This document shows positions 1 through 9,270 of a stretch of 39,128 bases of DNA, piece after piece; position 1 is the stretch's first letter; every line of letters begins with the position of its first letter. The translations under genes were made by a program, and so were the position numbers. This DNA comes from Gammaproteobacteria bacterium (lineage in GTDB: Bacteria > Pseudomonadota > Gammaproteobacteria > Eutrophobiales > Eutrophobiaceae), in contig QNEM01000003.1 of NCBI GenBank assembly GCA_003645215.1, positions 1-39,128 on the forward strand, read 5' to 3'. The notes below the pieces were generated by a model. That model saw nothing but the letters and a program-made list of their open reading frames with translations, made no database searches and was not told the origin of the DNA.

Positions 1-534
1 AGAACCCATCAGGCCTATTTGTTGTGTAGCGGTATCGTCAGCCCTGTTCATATGAGCAATACTGAAATCAGCGATTTTTACTTCCAGATTAACTTCAGCC
101 AGGATATTTGATGGTTTTATATCTCGATGAACGACACCCTGCTTATGCGCATAATCCAGTGCCTTGGCACACTTGAAGATAATTTCTACAACTTTTTCTA
201 TCGGCAAAAGATTTTCAGGTGTGCAGTAAGGTTTAAGTGTCCCGCCACCCTTGACCAGCTCCATGACGATGTAACAAACATCCTGATCCGTGCCGGCATC
301 AACAATACCAACGATATTGGGATGATTCAGGCTGCCCGCTGTGTGTGCTTCGTTGAAGAACATTTTCTTGTATTGATCACCGGATTCTTCATTTTCCAGG
401 GACTCGGTATGTGCGACCTTGATTGCTACACCACGATCAGTATATGGATCATGTCCCAGGTAGACCGTTCCCATACTGCCCCGGTCTATTTCACCTAACA
501 CATCGTATTTGCCCAGTTTTTCGGGGAAACTCAT
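1..534 (-). CDS. Hanks-type serine/threonine protein kinase, N-terminal part (truncated by window edge)
   Basis: Minus-strand reading MSFPEKLGKYDVLGEIDRGSMGTVYLGHDPYTDRGVAIKVAH...VVHRDIKPSNILAEVNLEVKIADFSIAH; glycine-rich loop, VAIK lysine and HRDIKPSN catalytic loop. Open to position 1. Closely resembles the kinase at 3026-4318. Confidence 0.9.
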   Translation of the reverse strand, partial: MSFPEKLGKYDVLGEIDRGSMGTVYLGHDPYTDRGVAIKVAHTESLENEESGDQYKKMFFNEAHTAGSLNHPNIVGIVDAGTDQDVCYIVMELVKGGGTLKPYCTPENLLPIEKVVEIIFKCAKALDYAHKQGVVHRDIKPSNILAEVNLEVKIADFSIAHMNRADDTATQQIGLMGS

Positions 535-838
535 CTTATTCAGGTATCTATTTTTTTATTTAAGTAGCTATTTTAAGCATTAAAATTGGCCTCAATCGCA
601 ACAATTCATTTGTTTGATGAAGTCATGTGTGTACCCTTTGAAATAGTACTGCAAACATAGCTTTTTGGACAGACATACCCAAATTATTTGTGCGTAGTTT
701 GAGTTTACACATAATAGATGCCAAACTTGACTTAAAATCTAAATCATTGCTGATTATACTGAGTCCAGTGTGTTATTTACATCTCATTACAGTGATTATT
801 TATTGTTACAGGGAAACCGATTTAGTGAGGACAATTTC

Positions 839-1270
839 ATGAAAACACCTGCAAGCCAGCTTTTAAATAACAAAGGACGCAAAACGCATTCGGTTTCACC
901 AGAGACCATGGTCTATGACGCAATTAAACTCATGAATGAAGCAAAAGTCGGTGCACTACTGGTCATGGAAAACAACAAACTGGTGGGTATAATCTCCGAA
1001 CGAGATTACGCTCGTAGAGTTATACTTGAAGACAGGGCATCACACGATACACCAGTCAAAGACATCATGACCCCGGATGTTATAACCGTCACACCTGATC
1101 AATCCGTTGAAGACTGCATGAAGCTGATGTCTGCACATCATATTCGACATCTCCCGGTCGCAGAAAATGGAGAGGTATCAGGTGTAATATCCACGATGGA
1201 TGTCGTAACAAGTATTATTTCAGAAAAAGAATCCGTCATTGACCAGCTGGAACATTACATCTCAGGCTAA
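839..1270 (+). CDS. CBS-domain pair protein
   Basis: Translation from ATG 839 MKTPASQLLNNKGRKTHSVSPETMVYDAIKLMNEAKVGALLVMENNKLVGIISERDYARRV... and a second CBS repeat (VKDIMTPDVITVTPDQSVEDCMKLM...VSGVISTMDVV). The ORF-track start at 770 is probably too far upstream. Confidence 0.88.
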   Translation: MKTPASQLLNNKGRKTHSVSPETMVYDAIKLMNEAKVGALLVMENNKLVGIISERDYARRVILEDRASHDTPVKDIMTPDVITVTPDQSVEDCMKLMSAHHIRHLPVAENGEVSGVISTMDVVTSIISEKESVIDQLEHYISG

Positions 1271-1394
1271 TAAAATATTTTCTGTCTTTGCAACCGCCCA
1301 CATTCAGGGATTATCAATCAAGATTACGCATGGCGTTTTTAGTTTCTTTCAATGATGGATTAACTAAAGTCCCTGTACCTCCACTATTATCTCT

Positions 1395-3020
1395 ATGAGT
1401 ACGCACAAAATACCTAGACATGTATCTGTAAGCTGCTGGCAAGCACTCATAGATCACAAGAAAGATATTTCCAGAACAAGTCTGCAGGAAATGTTCATTC
1501 AGAACCCGGGGCGCGCTAAAAGTTTTTCTGCTGAAAATAACAAGCTCTATGTCGATTATTCGAAGCACTATATTACTGAAGAAACTATTCAGCTCCTGAT
1601 CTCCATGGCACAAAGCACTGATTTAAATGGTGCAATTCAAAAATTGTTCAGTGGTGCAACAATAAATTGGACAGAAAACAAGGCTGCTATGCACATGGCG
1701 CTGCGTGCACCAGCAGATAAAACCTATTCAGTCGAAGGTGAGGATGTCAGCAAACAGGTACACGATGAACTACAGCATATGCAGGACTTTGTTACGGCTT
1801 TGCACAGTGGTGAGTTCAGGGGCCATACTGACAAACCCATAGAAACAGTCTTTAATCTCGGTATTGACGGATCCGATCTTGGTGCTAAATTAGTTACCGC
1901 AGCACTCTCAAATTTTGCCGTATCAGATATCGACATTCATTTCGTCTCGAATGTTGACATTAACGACATGAATTCAGCATTGGAAAAATCGGATGCAGAA
2001 ACGACATTATTCATTATTTCATCAAAATCTTTTACTACAAAAGAAACGCTGTTTAACGCAGAAACTGCGATTAAATGGCTCAGGGAACATGGCTGCAAGT
2101 CCCCCGATAAACATTTGCTGGCAGTAACTGCAAATCACGATGCAGCAAAGGCCTTGGGCGTGAAAGATGAAAATATATTTCACATCTGGGAATGGGTGGG
2201 TGGGCGATATTCACTCTGGTCCGCCATTGGTTTGCCCATTGCCATCAGGATTGGCATGGATCATTTCCGGGATTTTCTCTCAGGTGCGTCCGCAATGGAT
2301 CAACATTTTTGTGAACAAACCATGGAAAATAATCTACCTGTAATCCTCGCCTTGATTGACATCTGGTATATCAATTTTTTTCATGCAGAGACGATGGCAA
2401 TATTTCCTTATGACCATTCACTGAACATGTTGCCCGCATATATTGGCCAGTTAATTATGGAAAGTAATGGCAAACAGATTGATAAGGAAGGTAATCAGAT
2501 AAAATACAACACCTCTCCAGTTATATGGGGCGGAACTGGAAACAATGCCCAACATGCCTATTTCCAATGCCTGCACCAGGGAACACATCTGGTTCCTGTT
2601 GATTTTATTGTCAGTCTTATAAGTAATAGTGAAAATAAAAGCCAACATCAGGAGCTGCTGGCAAATTGTCTGGCTCAAGGCGAAGCACTTATGCATGGCC
2701 ATACAGAGGTTGATCGGGCAGAGACTGAATGGGCAGCCTACAAAAATATTCCCGGGAATCGGCCTAGCACTACTATTCTGCTGGACGAATTATCTCCAGC
2801 CACATTAGGTTCACTATTATGTCTGTATGAACATCGATGTTTTGTACAAGCTCATATATGGAACATTAATCCATTTGATCAGTGGGGAGTCGAATTGGGA
2901 AAAAATATTGCAAAACAAATCTCAGAGGAACTTAATGAGGCCACTGACAATAACGTTACTCATGACTCATCAACAGAAAGACTAATATCTTATTACCGCA
3001 AAAAGAACGAGTCTTGCTAG
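1395..3020 (+). CDS. pgi: glucose-6-phosphate isomerase
   Basis: PGI signatures EWVGGRYSLWSAIG and NPFDQWGVELGK, SSKSFTTKETLFNA, 541 aa. Confidence 0.93.
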   Translation: MSTHKIPRHVSVSCWQALIDHKKDISRTSLQEMFIQNPGRAKSFSAENNKLYVDYSKHYITEETIQLLISMAQSTDLNGAIQKLFSGATINWTENKAAMHMALRAPADKTYSVEGEDVSKQVHDELQHMQDFVTALHSGEFRGHTDKPIETVFNLGIDGSDLGAKLVTAALSNFAVSDIDIHFVSNVDINDMNSALEKSDAETTLFIISSKSFTTKETLFNAETAIKWLREHGCKSPDKHLLAVTANHDAAKALGVKDENIFHIWEWVGGRYSLWSAIGLPIAIRIGMDHFRDFLSGASAMDQHFCEQTMENNLPVILALIDIWYINFFHAETMAIFPYDHSLNMLPAYIGQLIMESNGKQIDKEGNQIKYNTSPVIWGGTGNNAQHAYFQCLHQGTHLVPVDFIVSLISNSENKSQHQELLANCLAQGEALMHGHTEVDRAETEWAAYKNIPGNRPSTTILLDELSPATLGSLLCLYEHRCFVQAHIWNINPFDQWGVELGKNIAKQISEELNEATDNNVTHDSSTERLISYYRKKNESC

Positions 3021-3025
3021 AAAGT

Positions 3026-4318
3026 TTAATCCTCGTTCAGGACTTTTGCAGTTGTTAAAGAAAGCCTTTTCACCAGCGTCCTTAAAAACACCTTGTTAAA
3101 GTGTAACTGGCAGCCGACGGATAACTGATCGATCACGGTACTGTTAATTTTCAAAAGGCGTACTGCATCTTTTGCCTGAATCGTCGCTGTCCTTTCAGTA
3201 TTAGACAAATAACCCATTTCTCCGAAACAATCCCCTGCCTTAATAGTTCCAATGCGGGTAGTTTTTCGATAAACATCAACATCACCCGCAACAATTACAT
3301 AGAATGCCTCGTCGACATCTCCCTGAACCAAAACTTCCTGGCCTGCTTCATATTCCTGCCATACACATGACCGAATGATCTCCCAGATTTCTGCTTCTGA
3401 AAAACCCTGAAAAAATTCCAGTTGCTGAACCTGCGTAAATCTTTCCTTCTCATCAAGATCTTCCTCTGGCTCATCGAGATAATCAAATACCAGGCTCAAG
3501 TCTGCTGCCATATTCAAACCCATCTTGTAACGCCTCTCAGGGTTCTTTTGTAGCACATGATGAATAATTTTCTCGAAAATTTCCGGGATGTCAGAACGGT
3601 AACTTCTCAATGGCGGTGGTTGTTCATTCGTGATTTTATAAATCAAACGTGAAAAGCCATCCGCAGCGAAAGGATGTTTGCCAGTTAATAATTCGTACAA
3701 GACGATACCTAATGAGAACAAGTCCGTTTGATTTGTAATCATATCTTCCTGTACCTGCTCAGGAGACATATAACGAGGTGACCCAACGAAACCAGTCGGC
3801 ATGGTGCTCTCTGCTTCTTCAGTCATTAAATGCGCAATACTAAAATCACAAAATTTAACATCCATGTCTTTTGTCAGCAGTATGTTCGTGGGTTTGATGT
3901 CCCGATGCACGACCCCGATTCTATGTGCATAATCCAGCGCTTTTGCACATTTAAAAATGATTTGTACAACCTGCTCATATGACAAAAGATTATCAGGTTT
4001 ACAGTGTGGTTTTAAGGTGCCTCCACCTTCAACCAGTTCCATAACGATATAACAAACATCTCCTTCTGCACCAGCGTCCAGAATCTCAACAATATTTGGA
4101 TGTTTTAATTTCCCGGCTGTATGGGCCTCGTTAAAAAATGTTTTTTTGTAGCGTTCTGCGGTTTTTTTATTCTTGAATGTATGCGTATTGGCAACCTTCA
4201 GGGCAACACGATGATCAGTAAAAGGGTCATGCCCTTCATAGACCACACCCATACTGCCACGGCCCAGTTCTCTGATTACTTCATACTTCCCCAGTTTTTT
4301 CGGTATGTCAGTCGCCAT
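3026..4318 (-). CDS. Ser/Thr protein kinase with C-terminal cyclic nucleotide-binding domain
   Basis: Kinase motifs GRGSMGVVYEG, VALKVA, HRDIKPTNIL, SPRYMSPEQ; C-terminal CNBD with GDCFGEMGYLSNTERTATI phosphate-binding cassette. Confidence 0.9.
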   Translation of the reverse strand: MATDIPKKLGKYEVIRELGRGSMGVVYEGHDPFTDHRVALKVANTHTFKNKKTAERYKKTFFNEAHTAGKLKHPNIVEILDAGAEGDVCYIVMELVEGGGTLKPHCKPDNLLSYEQVVQIIFKCAKALDYAHRIGVVHRDIKPTNILLTKDMDVKFCDFSIAHLMTEEAESTMPTGFVGSPRYMSPEQVQEDMITNQTDLFSLGIVLYELLTGKHPFAADGFSRLIYKITNEQPPPLRSYRSDIPEIFEKIIHHVLQKNPERRYKMGLNMAADLSLVFDYLDEPEEDLDEKERFTQVQQLEFFQGFSEAEIWEIIRSCVWQEYEAGQEVLVQGDVDEAFYVIVAGDVDVYRKTTRIGTIKAGDCFGEMGYLSNTERTATIQAKDAVRLLKINSTVIDQLSVGCQLHFNKVFLRTLVKRLSLTTAKVLNED

Positions 4319-4367
4319 CGTTCATTTATCTAGATTGATTCAGTATATGGTTGTTAATACTACTTTA

Positions 4368-4387
4368 TACCCAAACTACTTGGAAAT
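4368..4387. repeat. Copy 1 of 20-nt intergenic repeat TACCCAAACTACTTGGAAAT
   Basis: Identical to 18141-18160; degenerate copy tacccaaattatttg at 676-690. Confidence 0.7.
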
Positions 4388-4473
4388 CATAGCTCCTGCT
4401 GTACTTGGAACAGCATCATCAAGTACCATTCGCTTCTTTTTAGAAAACAAGTATTTGATAAGTCATTATAAAC

Positions 4474-5232
4474 ATGAAAACTATTATCCTTGCAGCTGGA
4501 ATTGGTCAACGCCTGGGAGATATTCCGGGCAACTCTTCGGAGAAAAAACCAAAATGCTTGCTGGAATTTGATGGCAGGAGCCTGTTACAAAGACATCTCG
4601 AGATCCTTCATCACTATGGCATTGATGACATCGTCATTATCACAGGTTTTGAATCCGATATGATTAAATCAACACTCTCCAGGATTGGTGCTGACCACGT
4701 TGATACTTGTTTTAACCCTGATTTCACCAAAGGTAGTATTTTAAGCATGTTATCAGGACTGAATACCCTGGAAGCAAGCCAGAATTTTATTCTGATGGAT
4801 GCTGATGTGCTCTACGATCACAATATTCTTGGCAGATTAATCAATTCGGACAAAGAAAATGTTTTCCTGCTGGATCAAGATTTCGAAATGGGAGAAGAAC
4901 CCGTGAAATTATGTGTTCGTAATGAGCATCTTGTCGAGTTCAGAAAACAACTGGATGAAAGTCTGGATTTTGATTTTATGGGTGAATCTGTAGGTTTCTT
5001 CAAATTCACCTCTGCAACAGGAAAACTACTTGGCTTAAAAGCAGCTGAATATGTTGACAAGGGTGAAGATGAGGCCCCTTACGAAGAAGTTATCAGGGAT
5101 TTGTTACTGGCTAAACCTGAGCAATACTCATTTGAAGATATATCAGGTTTACCCTGGCTGGAAATAGATTTTCCTGATGATGTTGTCAGGGCAAAGGATA
5201 TAATACTGCCAAAACTGACAGACTTGCCCTAG
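4474..5232 (+). CDS. NTP transferase (LicC-like phosphocholine/phosphonate cytidylyltransferase family)
   Basis: MKTIILAAGIGQRLGDIPGNSSEKKPKCLLEF nucleotidyltransferase signature, ILMDADVLYDHNIL; directly upstream of pepM. Confidence 0.8.
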   Translation: MKTIILAAGIGQRLGDIPGNSSEKKPKCLLEFDGRSLLQRHLEILHHYGIDDIVIITGFESDMIKSTLSRIGADHVDTCFNPDFTKGSILSMLSGLNTLEASQNFILMDADVLYDHNILGRLINSDKENVFLLDQDFEMGEEPVKLCVRNEHLVEFRKQLDESLDFDFMGESVGFFKFTSATGKLLGLKAAEYVDKGEDEAPYEEVIRDLLLAKPEQYSFEDISGLPWLEIDFPDDVVRAKDIILPKLTDLP

Positions 5233-5270
5233 AACCATACACAAGGCCCATAGACAAGAACCATACACAA
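5231..5270. repeat. Short tandem duplication agaaccatacacaa (x2, period 26) before pepM
   Basis: agaaccatacacaa at 5231-5244 and 5257-5270. Confidence 0.75.
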
Positions 5271-5304
5271 AGACCGTAATTAAAAGCTACAAGCCAGAGT
5301 AAAA

Positions 5305-6942
5305 ATGACCCAGAAGAAACTAATAAGCAAAAGTGCAAAACTCCGCGCCTTACTCGAATCGGGTGAGCTTGAATTTATCATGGAGGCACATAATGGTATT
5401 TCTGCTCTAATTGTGGAAAAGGCCGGGTTTAAGGGGATTTGGGGCAGTGGACTATCAATGTCTGCACAATATGCGGTACGTGACAGTAATGAAGCCAGCT
5501 GGACCCAGGTCGTTGATATGCTGGAGTTCATGTCCGATGCAACAGAAATTCCAATTTTACTTGATGGTGACACTGGCTATGGCAATTTCAATAACATGCG
5601 CCGCCTGGTCAAGAAACTTGAGCAACGTGATATTGCCGGTGTCTGTATTGAAGATAAACTATTCCCGAAGACCAATAGTTTTATTGATGGCGAACGCCAA
5701 CCATTGGCCGAAGTGGATGAATTTTGTGGAAAGATTAAAGCCGGTAAAGACAGTCAGTACGATGAGGATTTTTGTATCATCGCCAGGGTTGAAGCACTGA
5801 TTGCTGGCTGGGGGATCGAGGAAGCACTGCGACGTGCCGAGGCTTATCACGAGGCCGGCGCAGATGGCATACTGATTCATAGCAAGCTGTCACAGGCAGA
5901 TGAAATTCTGGAATTTGCAGCCGAATGGGCAAACCGTTCCCCATTGGTAATTGTTCCAACAATCTATTACAGCACACCAACAGATATCTTCAGGAATGCA
6001 AATATTAGTCTGGTAATCTGGGCTAATCACATGATTCGTGCAGCAGTGGCTTCGATGGAGAAAATCTGTGCCGATGTTTATGCAAATGAATCGGTGGCCG
6101 GTGTTGAAGATAATATTGCGCCCGTGAAACAATTATTTTTCCTGCAAGGTGCGGCAGAGCTCAGCGAAGCTCAGGAACGTTATTTACGGCCTAAAGGCTC
6201 GGAAACCAAGGCCATTGTACTTGCTGCAAGTCGTGGTTTTGCACTCGGCGAACTCACTGAAGATAAACCTAAATTAATGCTTTCAATCGGTGGAAAAACT
6301 GTTTTACGTCGTTTGCTTGATGAATTTAAAAATCAGAATATCAATAAAGTGACGCTGGTTGCTGGTTATAAACCTGAGGCTATAGATACCAGTGGCATAG
6401 AGATGAAAATTAATAAGGATTATGAAACAACAGGTGAGTTAGCATCACTTACCCAGGTCGTCAGTGAATTTCATGATGACATGATTATCACCTATGGTGA
6501 CTTGCTGTTTCGTAGCTATATCCTCAGGGATTTGCTTGAAAATGAAGGTGAGATTGTTGCCGTCATTGACTCCTCTGTTGAGAATGATAATTACAGTGGC
6601 ACACCTGATTATGCTTATTGCTCACAGAAAGAAGACCGGGCCATATTCAAGCAGGATGCATATTTAAATCATGTCTCTGAAGAAAAAAATACTGCATCAG
6701 GCGACCCTACTGGTCGATGGATTGGCATGTTACGCGTACGAGGCCAGGGCAGGCAATGGATCGAAGATGCCATTGATGAATTAAAATCCCATGAAAACTT
6801 TAAGCAATTGTCCCTGGCCGATCTCCTGAACCAGTTAATCAAGACAAATCACCCTGTCAAAGTCCATTACATCAACGGTCATTGGGTTGATATCAATGCA
6901 TTGGCAGATATCGACCGTGCTGGCGACTTCACCAAGTTATAG
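5305..6942 (+). CDS. aepX: phosphoenolpyruvate mutase fused to a C-terminal nucleotidyltransferase domain
   Basis: PEP mutase motif [28 protein letters not shown]-terminal domain [40 protein letters not shown]. Confidence 0.92.
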   Translation: MTQKKLISKSAKLRALLESGELEFIMEAHNGISALIVEKAGFKGIWGSGLSMSAQYAVRDSNEASWTQVVDMLEFMSDATEIPILLDGDTGYGNFNNMRRLVKKLEQRDIAGVCIEDKLFPKTNSFIDGERQPLAEVDEFCGKIKAGKDSQYDEDFCIIARVEALIAGWGIEEALRRAEAYHEAGADGILIHSKLSQADEILEFAAEWANRSPLVIVPTIYYSTPTDIFRNANISLVIWANHMIRAAVASMEKICADVYANESVAGVEDNIAPVKQLFFLQGAAELSEAQERYLRPKGSETKAIVLAASRGFALGELTEDKPKLMLSIGGKTVLRRLLDEFKNQNINKVTLVAGYKPEAIDTSGIEMKINKDYETTGELASLTQVVSEFHDDMIITYGDLLFRSYILRDLLENEGEIVAVIDSSVENDNYSGTPDYAYCSQKEDRAIFKQDAYLNHVSEEKNTASGDPTGRWIGMLRVRGQGRQWIEDAIDELKSHENFKQLSLADLLNQLIKTNHPVKVHYINGHWVDINALADIDRAGDFTKL

Positions 6943-6966
6943 GCCAGATGTTTTGAGGGAAGGAAA

Positions 6967-8121
6967 GTGATAGAAGCAGGAGATTTTGTTGAGGCTGCAC
7001 GAGACTTGGGTTTCCAGCGCTATACGGGCGTGCCCTGCTCTTTCCTCACGCCCTTTATAAACTACGTTATCAATGATGAGTCTCTAAATTACGTGTCATC
7101 TTCAAATGAAGGTGATGCCATTGCTACAGCCGCAGGGGCAGCGATGGGCGGAGAAAGGTCTATCGCCATGATGCAGAACTCAGGACTGGGTAATGCTGTC
7201 AGCCCCATCACCTCACTAAGTTACGTGTTCCGCATTCCCATGATAATTATCACCACTCATCGTGGTGCACCAGGCATAACAGACGAACCCCAACATGAAT
7301 TAATGGGACAGATCACCGGTGAAATGTTCGATACCATGCGCATTCCATGGGAAACATTTCCTGTGGAAAAAGCAGACATTGCACCGGCATTAAAGCGTGC
7401 CTGTGAATTTATGGAAAAAGAACAAAGACCATACGGTTTTATTATGCAGAAAGGTACGATTTCTGCACATGAACTCAAAAACAATAGTCTTGTTGCGACC
7501 AAAAATACTGATATCGAGAAAAAGATATTCAATAAAAACAATGTGCCCCTGCTTAGCAGAAACGAGGCACTGAAAAAAATTATTGAACATACACCGGTTG
7601 AGAATTCTGTTGTCATCGCAACCACTGGATTTACGGGACGAGAGTTATTTGCCATTGATGACCGTAAGAATCAACTCTACATGGTCGGCTCCATGGGCTG
7701 TGCTTCTTCACTGGGCCTGGGCCTGGCACTGGCACGTCCTGATTTACAGGTAGTGGTGGTTGAAGGTGACGGGGCAGCACTGATGCGCATGGGTAATTTT
7801 GCAACTTTAGGCAGTTATGGCGGGGACAATCTCACGCACATCATCCTGGATAATGAAGTTCATGACTCAACCGGTGCACAAGCCACAGTCGCAAACAATG
7901 TGAAATTCGCAGAAATCGCTGCTGCCTGTGGTTATGCCGTGACTTACCAGGGCAATGATATTGAATTGATAGAACAATTATTTAATTGTAAGAAACAGGC
8001 AGGTGCAAAATTTGGGCACCTCAAGATTTCAGCGGGGGCAATTGAAAATCTGCCTCGACCTGATGTCACACCGGTTGAGGTCTTGCAAAGACTGATGCAA
8101 CATATCGACACGAGTTTCTAG
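6967..8121 (+). CDS. aepY: phosphonopyruvate decarboxylase (ThDP-dependent)
   Basis: FTGVPCSFLTPFINYVIN, SSNEGDAIATAAGAAMGG, ThDP motif GDGAALMRMGNFATLG; follows pepM. GTG start. Confidence 0.92.
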   Translation: MIEAGDFVEAARDLGFQRYTGVPCSFLTPFINYVINDESLNYVSSSNEGDAIATAAGAAMGGERSIAMMQNSGLGNAVSPITSLSYVFRIPMIIITTHRGAPGITDEPQHELMGQITGEMFDTMRIPWETFPVEKADIAPALKRACEFMEKEQRPYGFIMQKGTISAHELKNNSLVATKNTDIEKKIFNKNNVPLLSRNEALKKIIEHTPVENSVVIATTGFTGRELFAIDDRKNQLYMVGSMGCASSLGLGLALARPDLQVVVVEGDGAALMRMGNFATLGSYGGDNLTHIILDNEVHDSTGAQATVANNVKFAEIAAACGYAVTYQGNDIELIEQLFNCKKQAGAKFGHLKISAGAIENLPRPDVTPVEVLQRLMQHIDTSF

Positions 8122-8186
8122 TTAGTCGCACTTGTGCCTCCATGCACCCGCGACATACATTATATCCATGTTAATAACAAAATATT

Positions 8187-9266
8187 ATGTCTGAAATATT
8201 ATTAAATCCCGGCCCTGTAGTCCTCAGCGAGCGTGTTCGTAATGCCATGTTGCGTCCTGATCTATGTCATCGTGAAACAGAGTTTGTTGAATTACAAAAT
8301 AGCATTCGCCATGATTTATTAAACGTCTATCCCCTGCCTGAAGATAAATGGGCCGCAATATTAATGACCGGCTCTGGCACCGCTGCGATGGAAGCCATGA
8401 TGACCAGCCTGGTACCTGACCACGGCAAGGTCCTGATTATTGAAAATGGTGTCTATGGAGAACGCCTGAGCAAGATTGCAGAAATTCATCAGATTAATCA
8501 CATGCGCTTACACCATGAATGGGGGGCAGCCATCGACCTGAAACTGCTCGAAGACGAACTACAGTACAAAGAAGGATTCAGTCATGTTGCTGTGGTCCAT
8601 CACGAAACTACAACAGGGCGGTTGAATGATCTGGCAGGTATAGCGGCAGTCTGCGCAAAATATAATTTACCTATCCTGTTGGATGGTGTCAGTAGTTTTG
8701 GTGCCGAGGATATTGAATTTGAAGACTGGAATATCATTGCCTGTGCTGCCACAGCCAATAAATGTTTACATGCTGTGCCCGGAACCTCGTTTGTCATTTG
8801 CAACAGGAATGCGCTCGATGTCATGCAAGCAACACCGCCTAGAACGCTCTATCTTGATCTCTCCAGCTATTTGAAAAATCAGGATGCAAATGGCACACCT
8901 TTCACGCAATCGGTGCAAACCTTCTACACGCTTGCTGAGGCCCTGAAAGAATTACAGGATCAAGGCGGCCAGAAGAAACGCCAGCAAAGCTACTGGCATA
9001 GACTGAATATTGTCAGAGAAGGTCTAGACAAACTGGGGATCGATGCCTTGATGCAGGTGGAAGAATGTTCCTGTGTCCTCAATGCCTTTCATTTACCAGA
9101 TGGCATTGACTACCAAAGATTACATGATGAACTCAAGAAAAACGGGTTTGTTATCTATGCTGGACAGGGTGACCTGTCAAAAACACTTTTCAGAATTTCA
9201 TGTATGGGGGAAATATCTGATCAGGAGTTGGAAAGGTTTGTAAACGTAATGGGGAGTATTGTCTAA
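8187..9266 (+). CDS. phnW: 2-aminoethylphosphonate--pyruvate transaminase family aminotransferase
   Basis: MSEILLNPGPVVLSERVRNAMLRPDLCHRETEF, LLDGVSSFGAEDIEFEDWNIIACAATANKCLHAVPGTSFVI; operon context with PEP mutase and Ppd. Confidence 0.9.
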   Translation: MSEILLNPGPVVLSERVRNAMLRPDLCHRETEFVELQNSIRHDLLNVYPLPEDKWAAILMTGSGTAAMEAMMTSLVPDHGKVLIIENGVYGERLSKIAEIHQINHMRLHHEWGAAIDLKLLEDELQYKEGFSHVAVVHHETTTGRLNDLAGIAAVCAKYNLPILLDGVSSFGAEDIEFEDWNIIACAATANKCLHAVPGTSFVICNRNALDVMQATPPRTLYLDLSSYLKNQDANGTPFTQSVQTFYTLAEALKELQDQGGQKKRQQSYWHRLNIVREGLDKLGIDALMQVEECSCVLNAFHLPDGIDYQRLHDELKKNGFVIYAGQGDLSKTLFRISCMGEISDQELERFVNVMGSIV

Positions 9267-9270
9267 CTAA

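Noticed and set aside
127-498. 123-aa plus-strand ORF
   Set aside because: Antisense to the truncated Ser/Thr kinase, whose minus-strand reading has clear kinase motifs.
727-760. Promoter TTGACT ... TATACT upstream of the CBS gene
   Set aside because: Spacing of ~22 nt is too long for a standard sigma-70 promoter; left uncalled.
5305-6942. PepM could be an isocitrate lyase-family carboxyphosphonoenolpyruvate or methylisocitrate enzyme
   Set aside because: The EDKxFPKxNSF motif and adjacent Ppd and AEP transaminase specify PEP mutase.
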